36,095 nucleotides of DNA from Epilithonimonas bovis DSM 19482 (GCF_900108115.1 NZ_FTPU01000031.1:1-36095), one strand, 5' to 3'; counted from the stretch's first letter, positions 8,901 through 18,030 are shown. A program made the numbers and translations. The notes: generated from the sequence alone by a model not told the origin.

Positions 8901-9513
8901 AACGGACTTTGTTTTTCGTTAAAAAATCATTGGTTTTCTGTATGTAATCGAGGATGAGATCGCCGCCTGTTTTCTTCTCTGCAGATGTTATGTACAGGTC
9001 TGGCAACTCTTCCCAGGTCTGCAGCAGATCATTTTTATAAATGCCAACATTTTTCTCTGCAGCGCCTGGCTTCAGCTTGTCGGCTTTTGTAAATACTATA
9101 GAAAAAGGGACGCCGCTCTCACCACACCATTGCATAAACTCCAGATCAATTTTTTGTGGTGTATGGCGGATGTCTACTAGTACAAAAAGGTTGACCAGGT
9201 TTTTTCTGTTGAGGATATAATTAGTGATTAATTTTTCAAAATCTTTTCTAAGGCTTTTAGAAACCTTGGCATATCCATAGCCGGGCAAATCCGTAAGATA
9301 CCAGTTCTCATTCACCAAAAAATGATTGATGAGCTGCGTTTTCCCAGGTGTTTGGGAGGTTTTTGCCAGGTCTTTATGATTCATCATGGCATTGATGAGC
9401 GATGATTTGCCCACATTAGACCGACCGATGAAAGCATATTCCGGCAAATTAGGCTCCGGGCACTCCTGCCATTTTTGACTGCTTTTTACAAATTCTGCTG
9501 TTTTAATCTGCAT
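8890..9513 (-). CDS. engB: Ribosome biogenesis GTPase EngB/YsxC
   Basis: EngB (YihA/YsxC) is a TrmE-Era-like GTPase needed for assembly of the large ribosomal subunit. The 207-residue protein shows G1 GRSNVGKS (30-37), the switch I threonine in [11 protein letters not shown]3 [11 protein letters not shown]4 FTKADK and G5 TSAEK. Length is normal. Its stop overlaps the elaA start by 11 bases. Confidence 0.95.
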   Translation of the reverse strand: MQIKTAEFVKSSQKWQECPEPNLPEYAFIGRSNVGKSSLINAMMNHKDLAKTSQTPGKTQLINHFLVNENWYLTDLPGYGYAKVSKSLRKDFEKLITNYILNRKNLVNLFVLVDIRHTPQKIDLEFMQWCGESGVPFSIVFTKADKLKPGAAEKNVGIYKNDLLQTWEELPDLYITSAEKKTGGDLILDYIQKTNDFLTKNKVRFDE

Positions 9514-9526
9514 ATCTTTAGAATTT

Positions 9527-9582
9527 AAAAACCATTAAGAATCAAATTATTGTTTCCCAAACTCGATTTCCTAATGGTTTTT
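9527..9582 (-). terminator. Possible terminator after the alpha/beta hydrolase (long loop)
   Basis: AAAAACCATTA at 9527-9537 is the exact complement of TAATGGTTTTT at 9572-9582, an 11-bp stem with a 34-base loop. On the minus strand it would follow the hydrolase stop. The loop is long and the stem AT-rich, so a terminator role is only plausible. Confidence 0.35.
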
Positions 9583-9605
9583 TGCTTATAATTGTTAGAT
9601 GGTAT

Positions 9606-10367
9606 TTACATGACTTTTTGCAGCCAGGCATACAATATCTCATTAAAGTCATCCGGCTTCTCCATCATTGCAGCATGCCCACAGTGATCTATCCAGTGCA
9701 ACTCCGAGTTGGGGATAAGTTTATGCATATCCTCTGCCACTTCCGGTGGTGTCACATTATCTTGTTTGCCCCATATAATGCAGGTAGGACAAGTAATCTT
9801 AGGCAAATCGCTCAACATATTGTGTTTGATGGCACTTCTGGCGAGCATGACGGTTTTGATACCTTTCATACGGTCGTTTACCACGGCAAAAACCTCATCT
9901 ACCAAGGCATCTGTTGCCACGGCCGGATCGTAGAAAACGTCCTGAGTTTTTCTCTTGATATATTCTTTATCACTTTTTCTTGGGAAACTGTCTCCAAAAG
10001 TTCTTTCGTATAAACCAGAGCTTCCGGTTAGGACCAGGTTTCTCACCAGTTCCGGGCGTGATGTTGTGAGTATTAGTCCAATATGCCCACCCATAGAGTT
10101 GCCGACAACCGTTACCGGCTTGCCAATAACGTCTGTAATAAATTTGGCAACAAACTTGGAAATGGAAGCCAAATTAGTATTAAGAATCGGGAGGTCATAG
10201 ATTGGCAATTGCGGAACAAAAACCTGAAAGCCTTTGTCCGAAAAAAAGTCAATCATTTTATCGAAGTTACTCAAACCACCCATTAATCCGTGCAAAAGCA
10301 CCATTGGATGACCTTCACCTGCTTCTACATAGGTGTACTTTTTATCTTTCTTAGTTTTAAAAATCAT
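9606..10367 (-). CDS. Alpha/beta-fold hydrolase
   Basis: A 253-residue alpha/beta hydrolase with a complete catalytic triad: nucleophile S91 in GNSMGG, D203 in WGKQDNVTPP and H231 in DHCGHAAMMEKP. The oxyanion region LLHGLMGG is near residue 26. No signal peptide, so it is cytoplasmic. The cap region (about 115-180) is short. It resembles the MhpC/BphD-type esterase group, but the substrate cannot be told from sequence. It has its own promoter-like box 22 bases upstream and lies on the same strand as engB, separated by 92 bases with a possible terminator. Confidence 0.88.
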   Translation of the reverse strand: MIFKTKKDKKYTYVEAGEGHPMVLLHGLMGGLSNFDKMIDFFSDKGFQVFVPQLPIYDLPILNTNLASISKFVAKFITDVIGKPVTVVGNSMGGHIGLILTTSRPELVRNLVLTGSSGLYERTFGDSFPRKSDKEYIKRKTQDVFYDPAVATDALVDEVFAVVNDRMKGIKTVMLARSAIKHNMLSDLPKITCPTCIIWGKQDNVTPPEVAEDMHKLIPNSELHWIDHCGHAAMMEKPDDFNEILYAWLQKVM

Positions 10368-10388
10368 AGTGCTTTATCGATAGCCCGC

Positions 10389-10396
10389 CAAAAATA
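10389..10396 (-). promoter_or_regulatory. -7 box of the alpha/beta hydrolase gene
   Basis: TATTTTTG on the minus strand matches TAnnTTTG exactly, 21 bases before the ATG. Confidence 0.5.
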
Positions 10397-10449
10397 CGAA
10401 TAAAACATTAATTTTTGTGCCAAGCTTAACGAATGTGTTATATTAATTA

Positions 10450-10842
10450 TTATCCGGCAGATTTCAGTTCGTTGATGCGGTTGATAATGGGCAGGGCAAA
10501 GATGCCGCTGGACTGCAGGTATTTTTCGTAAAAAACAATTGCTTTTGCCGCAAAATCCTTTTGCCCTTCTGTTTTATAATGAAACATAAAAACATTGCCC
10601 AGCATCTCATAATAATCTGCGTGGTCTTTGGATTCTCTAAGCTGGACCATTTCATCAATCTCTTCCGTTGATTTTTGAGAGATAGTTTTAAAATCAATTT
10701 TAAAAATATCTTTCATGAGAGAATCAAAATCCAGTTCTTTTTGCATGAGGCTCTCGTCTGGCTTGCCCAATAAGAGTTTTTCCAGCGCCTGAGTCAATTG
10801 TCTGATTAATCTTAATGTAAAATCTTTATCCTGAATCATCAT
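10450..10842 (-). CDS. Uncharacterised helical protein, 130 residues
   Basis: No family was recognised. The sequence is charged and looks all-helical, with an N-terminal segment (DKDFTLRLIRQLTQALEKLL, 5-24), a middle region rich in acidic and lysine residues, and a C-terminal stretch reminiscent of one or two TPR-like helices (YYEMLGNVFMFHYKTEGQKD, then an FYEKYLQSSG helix). There is no signal peptide or membrane segment. It lies 73 bases downstream of the SpmA-SpmB-like gene on the same strand and may be co-transcribed with it. A competing frame within it is shorter and is a shadow. Confidence 0.72.
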   Translation of the reverse strand: MMIQDKDFTLRLIRQLTQALEKLLLGKPDESLMQKELDFDSLMKDIFKIDFKTISQKSTEEIDEMVQLRESKDHADYYEMLGNVFMFHYKTEGQKDFAAKAIVFYEKYLQSSGIFALPIINRINELKSAG

Positions 10843-10915
10843 TTATAGTTTTAAAAATCCTGACCTACATTTTGGTTGTTTATTTTTTTGATGGACAATT
10901 ACCTTCAGCAAATTC

Positions 10916-12316
10916 CTATCCAAAAAACAGATAGGCCAAGATGATAGACGTAATGACACCCACAAGATCTGCCAAAAGCATGCACCCTACAGTATATCTT
11001 GTGTTTTTGATACCCACAGCACCGAAGTAAACGGCAATGACATAAAATGTAGTGTCTGAGCTACCCTGCAAAATGGCGGATAATTTGCCCGCAAAGCTGT
11101 CTGCCCCAAAGGTTTTCATCGTGTCAACCATCATACCCCGCGCGCCGGAGCCGGACAATGGTTTTATCAAAGCCGTAGGTAATCCGTCAACAAATCTGGT
11201 GTCAAGATGTGATGCGCTTGCGAGCCACTTCATCCCGTCAATAATAACATCGAAAACACCACTGGTTCTGAGTAACGAAATCGCAATTAGCATCCCTACC
11301 AAATAAGGGATAATCTTGACGCAGACATTAAATCCCTCTTTTGCACCATCTATAAAAGCATCAAATATGTTAATCTTTTTATAGATTGCACCGGCCACAA
11401 TAGCAAAGAAAATCAACAGGATAATGCCGTTGCTCATTACTTTGCTAAAGCTGTCCAGTTCGTCTTTACTCAGCTGTACCAGATAAATAACCAAAAGAGC
11501 GATAATGGCAGAGATGCCGCCGACATAAGCCAAGACAATGGGCTGAAAAAGATTGATTTTTTGCCTTACAGAAACAATCGTCATGGCCGCCAGTGTTGCG
11601 CAAAATGTTGCAATCATGCAAGGCAGGAAAATGTCCGTAGGTGTTACCGATCCCATGGATGAGCGGATAGCGATGATGGAAACCGGAATCAGAGTAAGCC
11701 CGCTGGCGTGCAGACAAAGAAACATGATCTGTGCATTGCTTGCTTTGTCTTTATTGGGATTCAGTTCCTGCAAGCTCTCCATGGCTTTTAGGCCAAATGG
11801 TGTTGCGGCATTATCCAGCCCAAGAAGGTTGGCACTGAAATTAAGCATCATGTGACCGAATGAAGGATGGTTTTTAGGAATTTCCGGGAACAGCTTAGAA
11901 AAAAATGGCTGAATCATCCGGCTAAGGAAATTGATGCCTCCGGCTTTTTCCGCAATACTCATAAAGCCCATAAAAAGCGCCATAATCCCAATCAGTTTCA
12001 GGCAAATGTTAACTGCTGTTTCGCTGGTACCTATAACACCATCGGTTTCCTGAACTCTGTAGGCACTTATGTTTTGCAGAGAATCTATTCTGTAATGGAT
12101 GTGATTGTCTTCCAGTTCAGGGCTCTGGGTCAGGGCTTTTTGGATTTCCGGGGAAAATTCTGCCATCGGTTTCTTAGCAACCATGATGGTATCACCACCT
12201 TTACCTACTACCATATCGTTAAAAATCTGGGAGTAATTGTCAGAACTCAAATATTTTACAGATGCAACAGCTATTGCAATAATGATGAAGGCGGACCAAA
12301 TCCTGCTTAAAACCAT
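10916..12316 (-). CDS. SpmA-SpmB-like nucleoside-recognition (Gate) domain membrane protein
   Basis: A 466-residue polytopic membrane protein combining what in Bacillus are two proteins, spore maturation A and B. The first half carries GIMALFMGFMSIAEKAGG, a proline-rich KLFPEIPKNHPS loop and the NLLGLDNAATPFGLKAM motif of SpmA. The second half carries the SpmB-like KEGFNVCVKIIPYLVGML segment, LIKPLSGSGARGM and AILQGSSDTTFYV. Two Gate domains of this kind also occur in nucleoside transporters. In non-sporulating Bacteroidota the fusion is widespread with no known function; transport of a small molecule is an inference. A soluble insert of about 60 residues follows the first membrane segment. 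Confidence 0.88.
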   Translation of the reverse strand: MVLSRIWSAFIIIAIAVASVKYLSSDNYSQIFNDMVVGKGGDTIMVAKKPMAEFSPEIQKALTQSPELEDNHIHYRIDSLQNISAYRVQETDGVIGTSETAVNICLKLIGIMALFMGFMSIAEKAGGINFLSRMIQPFFSKLFPEIPKNHPSFGHMMLNFSANLLGLDNAATPFGLKAMESLQELNPNKDKASNAQIMFLCLHASGLTLIPVSIIAIRSSMGSVTPTDIFLPCMIATFCATLAAMTIVSVRQKINLFQPIVLAYVGGISAIIALLVIYLVQLSKDELDSFSKVMSNGIILLIFFAIVAGAIYKKINIFDAFIDGAKEGFNVCVKIIPYLVGMLIAISLLRTSGVFDVIIDGMKWLASASHLDTRFVDGLPTALIKPLSGSGARGMMVDTMKTFGADSFAGKLSAILQGSSDTTFYVIAVYFGAVGIKNTRYTVGCMLLADLVGVITSIILAYLFFG

Positions 12317-12470
12317 TGGTGATACTAATTTTCAGTAAATGTATGAAATCGCCATGATTTGGAAGACCCAATTGACAAATTATCAAACACCGATTAAAAA
12401 TTTCAAAAGTGTGATAAGCACCGATGATAACACAGCGATTGCATACGACCAGTGGAAAACAAATATCTCT

Positions 12471-12500
12471 TATAAAAACGTAAAAAGAAGATATACGTTT
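12471..12500 (-). terminator. Probable terminator after pyrD
   Basis: A 7-bp stem AAACGTA/TACGTTT (12476-12482 with 12494-12500) with an 11-base loop is followed on the minus strand by a short U-rich tail. It lies 48 bases past the pyrD stop. Nothing else was recognised in the 232-base gap between pyrD and the upstream membrane protein. Confidence 0.45.
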
Positions 12501-12548
12501 ACCTAAGATATTGACTAAACTGATATTAAATCCTTAACGTATTAGATT

Positions 12549-13562
12549 TTATATAGATTCTTTCTCAAGAATGGCCTGGTTAATTTCATTAATCAATTCC
12601 GGGCCTTCATAGATAAAACCGGTATAGAGCTGAACCAAACTTGCACCAGCTTCCAGTTTTTCAATCGCATCCTGAGCCGTATGAATGCCGCCAACGCCGA
12701 TGATTGGGAAGGCTTTCCCACTTTTATCAGATAGAAAGCGGATGACTTCTGTCGAGCGTTTCGTCAAAGGTTTTCCGGATAATCCGCCGGTTTCGGATTT
12801 ATTTTCTGATATTAAATTTTCCCTTGATAAAGTGGTGTTCGTAGCAATCACGCCGGCAATCTGCGTCTCTTTGACGATATCAATAATATCCAAAAGCTGC
12901 TCATCCGTCAAATCCGGAGCGATTTTCAGAAGTATTGGCTTTGGTTTCGGCTTTTCAAAATTAAGTTTTTGTAATTCTCCTAAAAGTTTGGTTAAAGGTT
13001 CCTTTTCTTGCAGTTCACGCAGATTGGGTGTATTGGGCGAACTCACATTCACCACGAAATAATCCACGTAAGGAAATAATTTCTCGAAACAGATTTTGTA
13101 ATCGTTAACGGCTTCTTCGTTTGGTGTAACTTTATTCTTTCCGATATTTCCGCCAATCAGAACATTTTTATTCTTTTTTAAACGTTCAACAGCTTCATCA
13201 ACCCCGCCATTATTAAAGCCCATTCTGTTGATAATCGCAGAATCCTCCTTCAACCGGAACAATCTTTTTTTATCATTTCCCGGTTGAGGTCTTGGGGTCA
13301 AAGTCCCGATTTCTATAAATCCAAATCCCAGATCTGATAATTCGGAGAAGAGTTTTGCATCTTTATCAAAACCGGCAGCCAATCCAACAGGATTTTTGAA
13401 TTTGAGCCCAAAGACTTCCCGTTCCAGCCGCTTATCTTCAATTGGTTTTGGTAGAAATAATTTGGCTAAGAATCCAAAATTCTTCAGAAAGGAAAATGTG
13501 AAATGGTGAACCTCTTCAGGATCAAATTTGAAAAGAAAAGGACGGATCAGGCTTTTGTACAT
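12549..13562 (-). CDS. pyrD: Dihydroorotate dehydrogenase (quinone), class 2
   Basis: PyrD oxidises dihydroorotate to orotate, the fourth step of pyrimidine synthesis, passing electrons to the quinone pool at the inner face of the membrane. The 337-residue protein has the class 2 N-terminal helical extension (residues 1-45, [20 protein letters not shown]) used for membrane and quinone contact. It then has the FMN barrel with [14 protein letters not shown], the catalytic Ser region [33 protein letters not shown] and [10 protein letters not shown]. Length and motifs are normal. An exact -7 box lies just upstream. Confidence 0.96.
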   Translation of the reverse strand: MYKSLIRPFLFKFDPEEVHHFTFSFLKNFGFLAKLFLPKPIEDKRLEREVFGLKFKNPVGLAAGFDKDAKLFSELSDLGFGFIEIGTLTPRPQPGNDKKRLFRLKEDSAIINRMGFNNGGVDEAVERLKKNKNVLIGGNIGKNKVTPNEEAVNDYKICFEKLFPYVDYFVVNVSSPNTPNLRELQEKEPLTKLLGELQKLNFEKPKPKPILLKIAPDLTDEQLLDIIDIVKETQIAGVIATNTTLSRENLISENKSETGGLSGKPLTKRSTEVIRFLSDKSGKAFPIIGVGGIHTAQDAIEKLEAGASLVQLYTGFIYEGPELINEINQAILEKESI

Positions 13563-13577
13563 TGGAGAAAAGTTTCA

Positions 13578-13585
13578 CAAAAATA
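13578..13585 (-). promoter_or_regulatory. -7 box of pyrD
   Basis: TATTTTTG on the minus strand matches TAnnTTTG; a TTTG (minus strand, 13601-13604) lies 15 bases further up as a possible -33, slightly closer than usual. Confidence 0.5.
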
Positions 13586-13625
13586 GCGATATTTACTTGA
13601 CAAATTAAACAATTGACTATCTCTT

Positions 13626-14321
13626 TTAATGCACATTAACACCAAAGAGGTGTCCAATCAATGCGGACACAAGCATGGCGACCGTTCCCCAGAAACAAAT
13701 CCTCAGCATTCCTTTGGTAACGTTGGACCATCCGGTTTTCGCGGCTATAGCGCCCAGAAACATCAGGAAAATAATGGAAAAGCCATATTGTAAGTACACC
13801 ATATCTTTTACCGGTGCAAAAATGGCAACCAAAAGCGGCAAAGCGGCTCCGGAAATAAAGGAGAAGAAAGAAGCGACAGCAGCCTGCAAAGGTTTTGCAA
13901 CTGTAATCTCACTAATGCCCAGCTCATCTTTTGCATGGGCATCCAATGCATCGTGGTCAGAAAGCTCTTTAGCCACCAACAAAGCAGTTTCTTTAGAAAC
14001 GCCGCGTCTTTCATAGATTTTAGCCAGTTCCAGCAGTTCTTGTTCCGGCATTTCCTCCAATTCCTTTTTCTCCCTTGCTATATCGGCATTTTCTGTATCA
14101 GCCTGTGAGCTGACAGAAACATACTCTCCTGCAGCCATAGACATAGCACCGGCTATGGTGCCGGCAAGTGCTGCTAAAAAGATCGCGTGTCTTGTAGGAT
14201 CTGCTGCTGCCACGCCTATCACAATACTTGTGGTTGACAACAGACCATCATTAGCGCCCAAAACGGCGGCTCTAAGCCAGCCTACACGGTTTACATAATG
14301 TTTTTCTAAAGGATGTTTCAT
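13626..14321 (-). CDS. VIT1/CCC1-family iron/manganese transporter
   Basis: A 231-residue membrane protein with the VIT family opening RVGWLRAAVLGANDGLLS and an IAGAMSMAAGEYVSVSSQ segment (second membrane helix). An acidic, helical cytoplasmic metal-binding domain follows (about 75-135, EKKELEEMPEQELLELAKIY), then three more membrane helices. Family members move Fe2+ or Mn2+ out of the cytosol, into vacuoles in plants and yeast; bacterial members probably export these metals. Metal choice cannot be told here. It is upstream of pyrD on the same strand but separated by the pyrD promoter. Confidence 0.9.
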   Translation of the reverse strand: MKHPLEKHYVNRVGWLRAAVLGANDGLLSTTSIVIGVAAADPTRHAIFLAALAGTIAGAMSMAAGEYVSVSSQADTENADIAREKKELEEMPEQELLELAKIYERRGVSKETALLVAKELSDHDALDAHAKDELGISEITVAKPLQAAVASFFSFISGAALPLLVAIFAPVKDMVYLQYGFSIIFLMFLGAIAAKTGWSNVTKGMLRICFWGTVAMLVSALIGHLFGVNVH

Positions 14322-14477
14322 AGTTTCAACTATTTTACAATGATAAAAATTTCTAATTACAAATGCCGTGAATAAGGCTTTATAATGATTATAAATTATT
14401 ATAATGACATCTAAAAAGCCAACACGTCCAAACTAGAATAATTTTAATTTCTTGTGAAAACGACTCGGAATATTTAT

Positions 14478-14485
14478 TAGTTTTG
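14478..14485 (+). promoter_or_regulatory. -7 box of the 14503 gene
   Basis: TAGTTTTG matches TAnnTTTG and ends 17 bases before the ATG. A TTG at 14452-14454 is 23 bases up, at the long end for a -33 element. Confidence 0.5.
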
Positions 14486-14502
14486 CTGAAAATAAAATCA
14501 CT

Positions 14503-14994
14503 ATGAAAAAACAAATTCTACTTCCGATAATTTTACTTTCTCAGATTTTTTTTGGTCAGGTAACTTTGGAGAAAAATACACTTGTTAAAGATGGGCAAAC
14601 CTATAAGATGTCTCAATACGAGCAGGTTTTTAGTAATCCTAAGGCATTGGCGTATGTTAAAAAGTCCAGGAACAACGGAACTTTTGCTACAATTTTTGGT
14701 ATTGCTGGAGGTGCAGCCGTGGGTGCAGGTTTAGGTAATATTATTTTTAACAATAAAACCCATCGTCAACAAGTGATGGGTTACACTTTTGAAACAAAGC
14801 CAGATCATAGCGTAGCTTGGCTAGTAACAGGAATAGGAGCAGGACTGATAGCTATTGGAGTTCCATTCGCAGTTTCTTCTGCCAAAAATATGAAAAAGGC
14901 CATCCTTGCAGAAAATGGAGAATCCACCGCATTTCAACCTTATTTTAAAGTGGAATCTGCAGGAATCGGATTTGCTTTCAGCTATAATTTTTAA
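14503..14994 (+). CDS. Uncharacterised exported protein with glycine-rich membrane segments
   Basis: The 163-residue protein starts with a signal peptide (KKQILLPIILLSQIFFG, cleavage near Gly18-Gln19). A short polar region (KDGQTYKMSQYEQVF) follows, then two glycine-rich hydrophobic segments (GIAGGAAVGAGLGNIIF, about 67-83; WLVTGIGAGLIAIGVPFAV, about 106-124) resembling glycine-zipper helices. The C-terminus ends GIGFAFSYNF, alternating and with a final aromatic residue, as in outer-membrane strands. No family was recognised. It stands alone with its own promoter box and terminator. Confidence 0.75.
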   Translation: MKKQILLPIILLSQIFFGQVTLEKNTLVKDGQTYKMSQYEQVFSNPKALAYVKKSRNNGTFATIFGIAGGAAVGAGLGNIIFNNKTHRQQVMGYTFETKPDHSVAWLVTGIGAGLIAIGVPFAVSSAKNMKKAILAENGESTAFQPYFKVESAGIGFAFSYNF

Positions 14995-15042
14995 TAAACC
15001 AGTTTTACAAGTATAAAAAGTATAACACAACAATTATAACAG

Positions 15043-15071
15043 AACGCTGTTGAAAATAACAGCGTTTTTTT
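15043..15071 (+). terminator. Intrinsic terminator after the 14503 gene
   Basis: A perfect 9-bp stem AACGCTGTT/AACAGCGTT with a 6-base loop (15052-15057) is followed by a run of seven T. Confidence 0.88.
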
Positions 15072-15245
15072 GTGCCGGTTGCGCAAGTGCGGAGGGCATT
15101 GTTGGAGCTCTTTTTGTTTTTGCCGGAGGGATTGAGATTGGCAAAACAAAAAAGCGACTGCCCGTAGAACGACCCGCTTGTTTTCTGCCTGGGAAAAGCG
15201 GTGGGAAAACAAAGGGATGCGCCCAAATCATAATAAAACAAATAC
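15072..15245. repeat. GC-richer structured intergenic segment before glyS
   Basis: This stretch is clearly richer in G and C than its surroundings and holds no convincing gene. It contains a near-complementary pair, TTTTTGTTTTTGCC and GGCAAAACAAAAAAG (about 15110-15156), and GC-rich flanks ending in GGGATGCGCCC. It resembles the palindromic repeats scattered between genes in flavobacterial genomes, and shares a general layout, but not an obvious sequence, with the element at 33546-33648. Confidence 0.4.
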
Positions 15246-15267
15246 CGGAAATTTGATGTAAAATTCC

Positions 15268-15275
15268 TATTTTTG
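15268..15275 (+). promoter_or_regulatory. -7 box of glyS
   Basis: TATTTTTG matches TAnnTTTG, 19 bases before the glyS ATG. The nearest upstream TTTG (15252-15255) is only 12 bases away, too near for a standard -33. Confidence 0.5.
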
Positions 15276-15294
15276 CACATCAATTCAACACAAT

Positions 15295-16836
15295 ATGGCA
15301 AAGCAAGAAGATGTTTTCAAAAAAGTGGTTTCCCACGCAAAAGAGTATGGTTTTATTTTTCCAAGTTCAGAGATCTATGACGGCCTGTCGGCTATCTACG
15401 ATTATGGGCAAAACGGCGCAGAACTGAAAAATAATATCAAACAATACTGGTGGAAAGCGATGGTTCAGCTGAACGAAAATATCGTTGGGATAGATTCTGC
15501 CATTTTTATGCACCCAACCATCTGGAAAGCTTCCGGACACGTAGATGCCTTCAACGACCCGTTGATTGACAACAAAGATTCTAAAAAACGTTTCCGTGCC
15601 GATGTTTTGGTAGAAGATTACTGCGCCAAAATTGAGGATAAGGAAAATAAAGAAATAGAAAAAGCGGCGAAGCATTTTGGTGATGCTTTTGACAAAGCTC
15701 AGTTTGAGGCAACGAATCCCAAAATCCTGGAGTACAGGGAGAAAAGAGCGGCTATCCTCAAAAGATTGGCAAAATCTCTGGAGACAGAAAACCTTGCAGA
15801 TGTGAAAGCTTTGATTGAAGAACTGGAAATTGCCGATCCTGATACAGGCTCTAAAAACTGGACCGAAGTAAGACAGTTCAACCTGATGTTTGGGACCAAA
15901 CTGGGTGCTTCTGCAGATTCAGCAACAGATCTTTACCTAAGGCCCGAAACGGCTCAGGGAATTTTTGTGAATTACCTCAACGTTCAGAAAACGTCTCGTC
16001 ATAAATTACCTTTTGGGATCGCTCAGATTGGTAAAGCGTTTCGAAATGAGATTGTTGCGAGACAATTCATCTTCAGAATGAGAGAATTTGAGCAAATGGA
16101 AATGCAATATTTTGTTCCACCAGGAACAGAGTTGGAATTCTACGAACAATGGAAAAAAACACGTCTTAACTGGCATTTGGCGCTTGGCTTGGGTGAAGAT
16201 AATTACCGTTTCCACGATCACGATAAACTGGCGCATTATGCCAACGCTGCGGCTGATATCGAGTTTAATTTCCCATTCGGATTCAAAGAACTGGAAGGTA
16301 TCCACAGTAGAACAGACTTTGACCTTTCAGCGCACGAGAAATTCTCAGGCAGAAAAATCCAATATTTTGACCCTGAAAGAAATGAAAACTATGTGCCTTA
16401 CGTTGTAGAAACTTCTGTTGGTTTGGATAGATTGTTCTTAGCAATTTTCTCGCATTGCCTTAAGGATGAAGTTTTGGAAGACGGTTCGGAAAGAACGGTT
16501 CTAAGCCTTCCTCCGGCTTTGGCTCCTGTAAAAGCGGCTATCCTTCCGCTTGTGAAAAAAGACGGCTTACCGGAATTTGCGGATAAAATCTTCAATGATC
16601 TGAAGTATGATTTCAATATGATCTTTGAAGAAAAAGACAGTATTGGTAAACGTTACAGAAGACAGGACGCCATCGGAACACCTTTCTGTATCACTGTGGA
16701 TCACGATTCTTTGAATGATAATACAGTGACCATCAGATACAGAGATACCATGGAGCAGGAAAGAGTTCCTGTTTCTGAACTGAGAAGAATTATTGATGAG
16801 AAAGTGAATTTCAGGACTTTGTTGGCTAAGATTTAG
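15295..16836 (+). CDS. glyS: Glycine-tRNA ligase (single-chain, dimeric type)
   Basis: GlyRS charges tRNA-Gly. The 513-residue protein is the eukaryote/archaea-like alpha2 class II form used by Bacteroidota, not the alpha2beta2 form of Proteobacteria. Recognisable are the N-terminal FPSSEIYDGLSAIYDYGQNG block, the LYLRPETAQGIFVNY motif, class II motif 2 FGIAQIGKAFRNEI, the REFEQMEMQYF stretch, and motif 3 VVETSVGLDRLF. The C-terminal anticodon-binding domain contains IGKRYRRQDAIGTPFCITVD. Length and motifs are complete. The name glyQS is also used for this type. Confidence 0.95.
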   Translation: MAKQEDVFKKVVSHAKEYGFIFPSSEIYDGLSAIYDYGQNGAELKNNIKQYWWKAMVQLNENIVGIDSAIFMHPTIWKASGHVDAFNDPLIDNKDSKKRFRADVLVEDYCAKIEDKENKEIEKAAKHFGDAFDKAQFEATNPKILEYREKRAAILKRLAKSLETENLADVKALIEELEIADPDTGSKNWTEVRQFNLMFGTKLGASADSATDLYLRPETAQGIFVNYLNVQKTSRHKLPFGIAQIGKAFRNEIVARQFIFRMREFEQMEMQYFVPPGTELEFYEQWKKTRLNWHLALGLGEDNYRFHDHDKLAHYANAAADIEFNFPFGFKELEGIHSRTDFDLSAHEKFSGRKIQYFDPERNENYVPYVVETSVGLDRLFLAIFSHCLKDEVLEDGSERTVLSLPPALAPVKAAILPLVKKDGLPEFADKIFNDLKYDFNMIFEEKDSIGKRYRRQDAIGTPFCITVDHDSLNDNTVTIRYRDTMEQERVPVSELRRIIDEKVNFRTLLAKI

Positions 16837-16985
16837 AATAATCGAGGTCGAAAATTAGTTGCATAGTCAGAAGAAAATTTTCTTGTTAACTGGTCAGATT
16901 CATAATTCATAATCTGCTAAATCAAAAAGGATTTGCGGCAATAACATGTATGCAAATGGCTTCTTTAAAATAAATTTATAAACAA

Positions 16986-17015
16986 AAAATCTCAAAATTA
17001 GTTTTTGGGATTTTT
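16986..17015 (+). terminator. Probable terminator after glyS
   Basis: A 12-bp stem AAAATCTCAAAA/TTTTGGGATTTT (16986-16997 with 17003-17014, one G-U pair) with a 5-base loop and a T tail. It lies 150 bases after glyS; the gap between holds a small palindrome CAGATT/AATCTG (16895-16916) and nothing else recognised. Confidence 0.6.
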
Positions 17016-17071
17016 CACTTTAAGTTAAGTATTGATTCTAATATCTGACAATTAAATTCTAACATCTGCTT

Positions 17072-17539
17072 ATGGCTCAACCAATCACTTTCTCCGCAGA
17101 AATCCAACAGCATCAGGATATGAATGCCGGATATGTTTTTTTTCCTTTTGATACAGTTGAATTATTTGGAAAGAAAGGTCAAGTCAAAATCAAAGCAATT
17201 TTTGATGGCAATGCAGAATATCGTGGCAGCCTTGCCAATATAGGAAATGGGCATTGCCTGATTCTTACCCAAGCCATTCGCAAACAAATCAGCAAATCAT
17301 TTGATTCCGTAGATGTGAAACTTTGGGAAGATAAAGAAGAGCGGGTTGTTCTTGTTCCCGAGGATGTTCAGGCTTTGCTAGACCAAAATGAAAAAGCAAA
17401 AGAGTTCTACGATAAAATGTCTTACACGCATAAGAAAGAATACATCCACTGGATTGACGATGCCAAAAAAGAAGAAACCCGCGAACGCCGGAAAGTCAAA
17501 ATGATAGAGATGCTCCTGGAAGGGAAAAAAGGTATCTGA
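17072..17539 (+). CDS. DUF1905 / YdeI-type protein
   Basis: The 155-residue protein joins an N-terminal DUF1905 domain (about 5-85: MNAGYVFFPFDTVELFGKKG, then GSLANIGNGHCLILTQAIRK) to a C-terminal YdeI/OmpD-associated segment (FYDKMSYTHKKEYIHWIDDA, with a basic ETRERRKVKMIEML end). This pairing is common in Bacteroidota and Firmicutes; the function is not established. No signal peptide. It reads toward the lipoprotein gene on the other strand with a 7-base gap. Confidence 0.85.
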   Translation: MAQPITFSAEIQQHQDMNAGYVFFPFDTVELFGKKGQVKIKAIFDGNAEYRGSLANIGNGHCLILTQAIRKQISKSFDSVDVKLWEDKEERVVLVPEDVQALLDQNEKAKEFYDKMSYTHKKEYIHWIDDAKKEETRERRKVKMIEMLLEGKKGI

Positions 17540-17546
17540 TCATCTT

Positions 17547-17972
17547 CTATTTAATTTTCACTAACGGAATAATATTGTCGCCTTGCGAAATTAATAAGGA
17601 ATCAGCTGTTGCTTCGGCCGAAATACTGTTTCTCTCATAGAGCTCTCCTTTAGCTGTTGCTTTTTGAAAATCCAGCACAAATTTGTGATTATTGGCCTCG
17701 ATTGTAATCAGTTTTGACTTGCCATCATTGGTAAAAGTGGCTTTGGCTCGGCTGCCGTCGCTGGCCTTGTAAGGATATGAGATGCTGGTTGTCTTTTTAC
17801 CATTCACAACTTTTTCTGCAGACGTGGTGGTGGCGCTGTCTATTTTCCCGTTGTCATCAACAATTTCTGTTTTTGTAGAATAGGATTCGGATGTTATTCT
17901 GTTTTCATTTTTCTTGCAGGAAACGAAAGCTAAAGTTGTTGCAAGACCAAGAATTAAGCTGTTTGTTTTCAT
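17547..17972 (-). CDS. Small lipoprotein of unknown function
   Basis: The 141-residue protein begins KTNSLILGLATTLAFVSCKK: a signal peptide with a lipobox (AFVSC) and lysines after the Cys. The mature part is rich in Ser, Thr and Lys and appears to be all beta strand (KKTTSISYPYKASDGSRAKA, KLITIEANNHKFVLDF). No family was recognised. It is expressed alone or from a transcript behind the prolyl oligopeptidase terminator. Confidence 0.78.
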   Translation of the reverse strand: MKTNSLILGLATTLAFVSCKKNENRITSESYSTKTEIVDDNGKIDSATTTSAEKVVNGKKTTSISYPYKASDGSRAKATFTNDGKSKLITIEANNHKFVLDFQKATAKGELYERNSISAEATADSLLISQGDNIIPLVKIK

Positions 17973-18030
17973 TTGGTTAAGATTTTATATTGTGAATGTT
18001 TTTTTTGCATCAAATTATTGTCCAAATACA

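Noticed and set aside
9582-10013. 143-codon plus-strand ORF
   Set aside because: It lies opposite the alpha/beta hydrolase, which has a full catalytic triad; the plus-strand product resembles nothing.
12317-12548. Possible small gene or gene remnant before pyrD's terminator region
   Set aside because: No frame with a plausible start, length or recognisable product was found on either strand.
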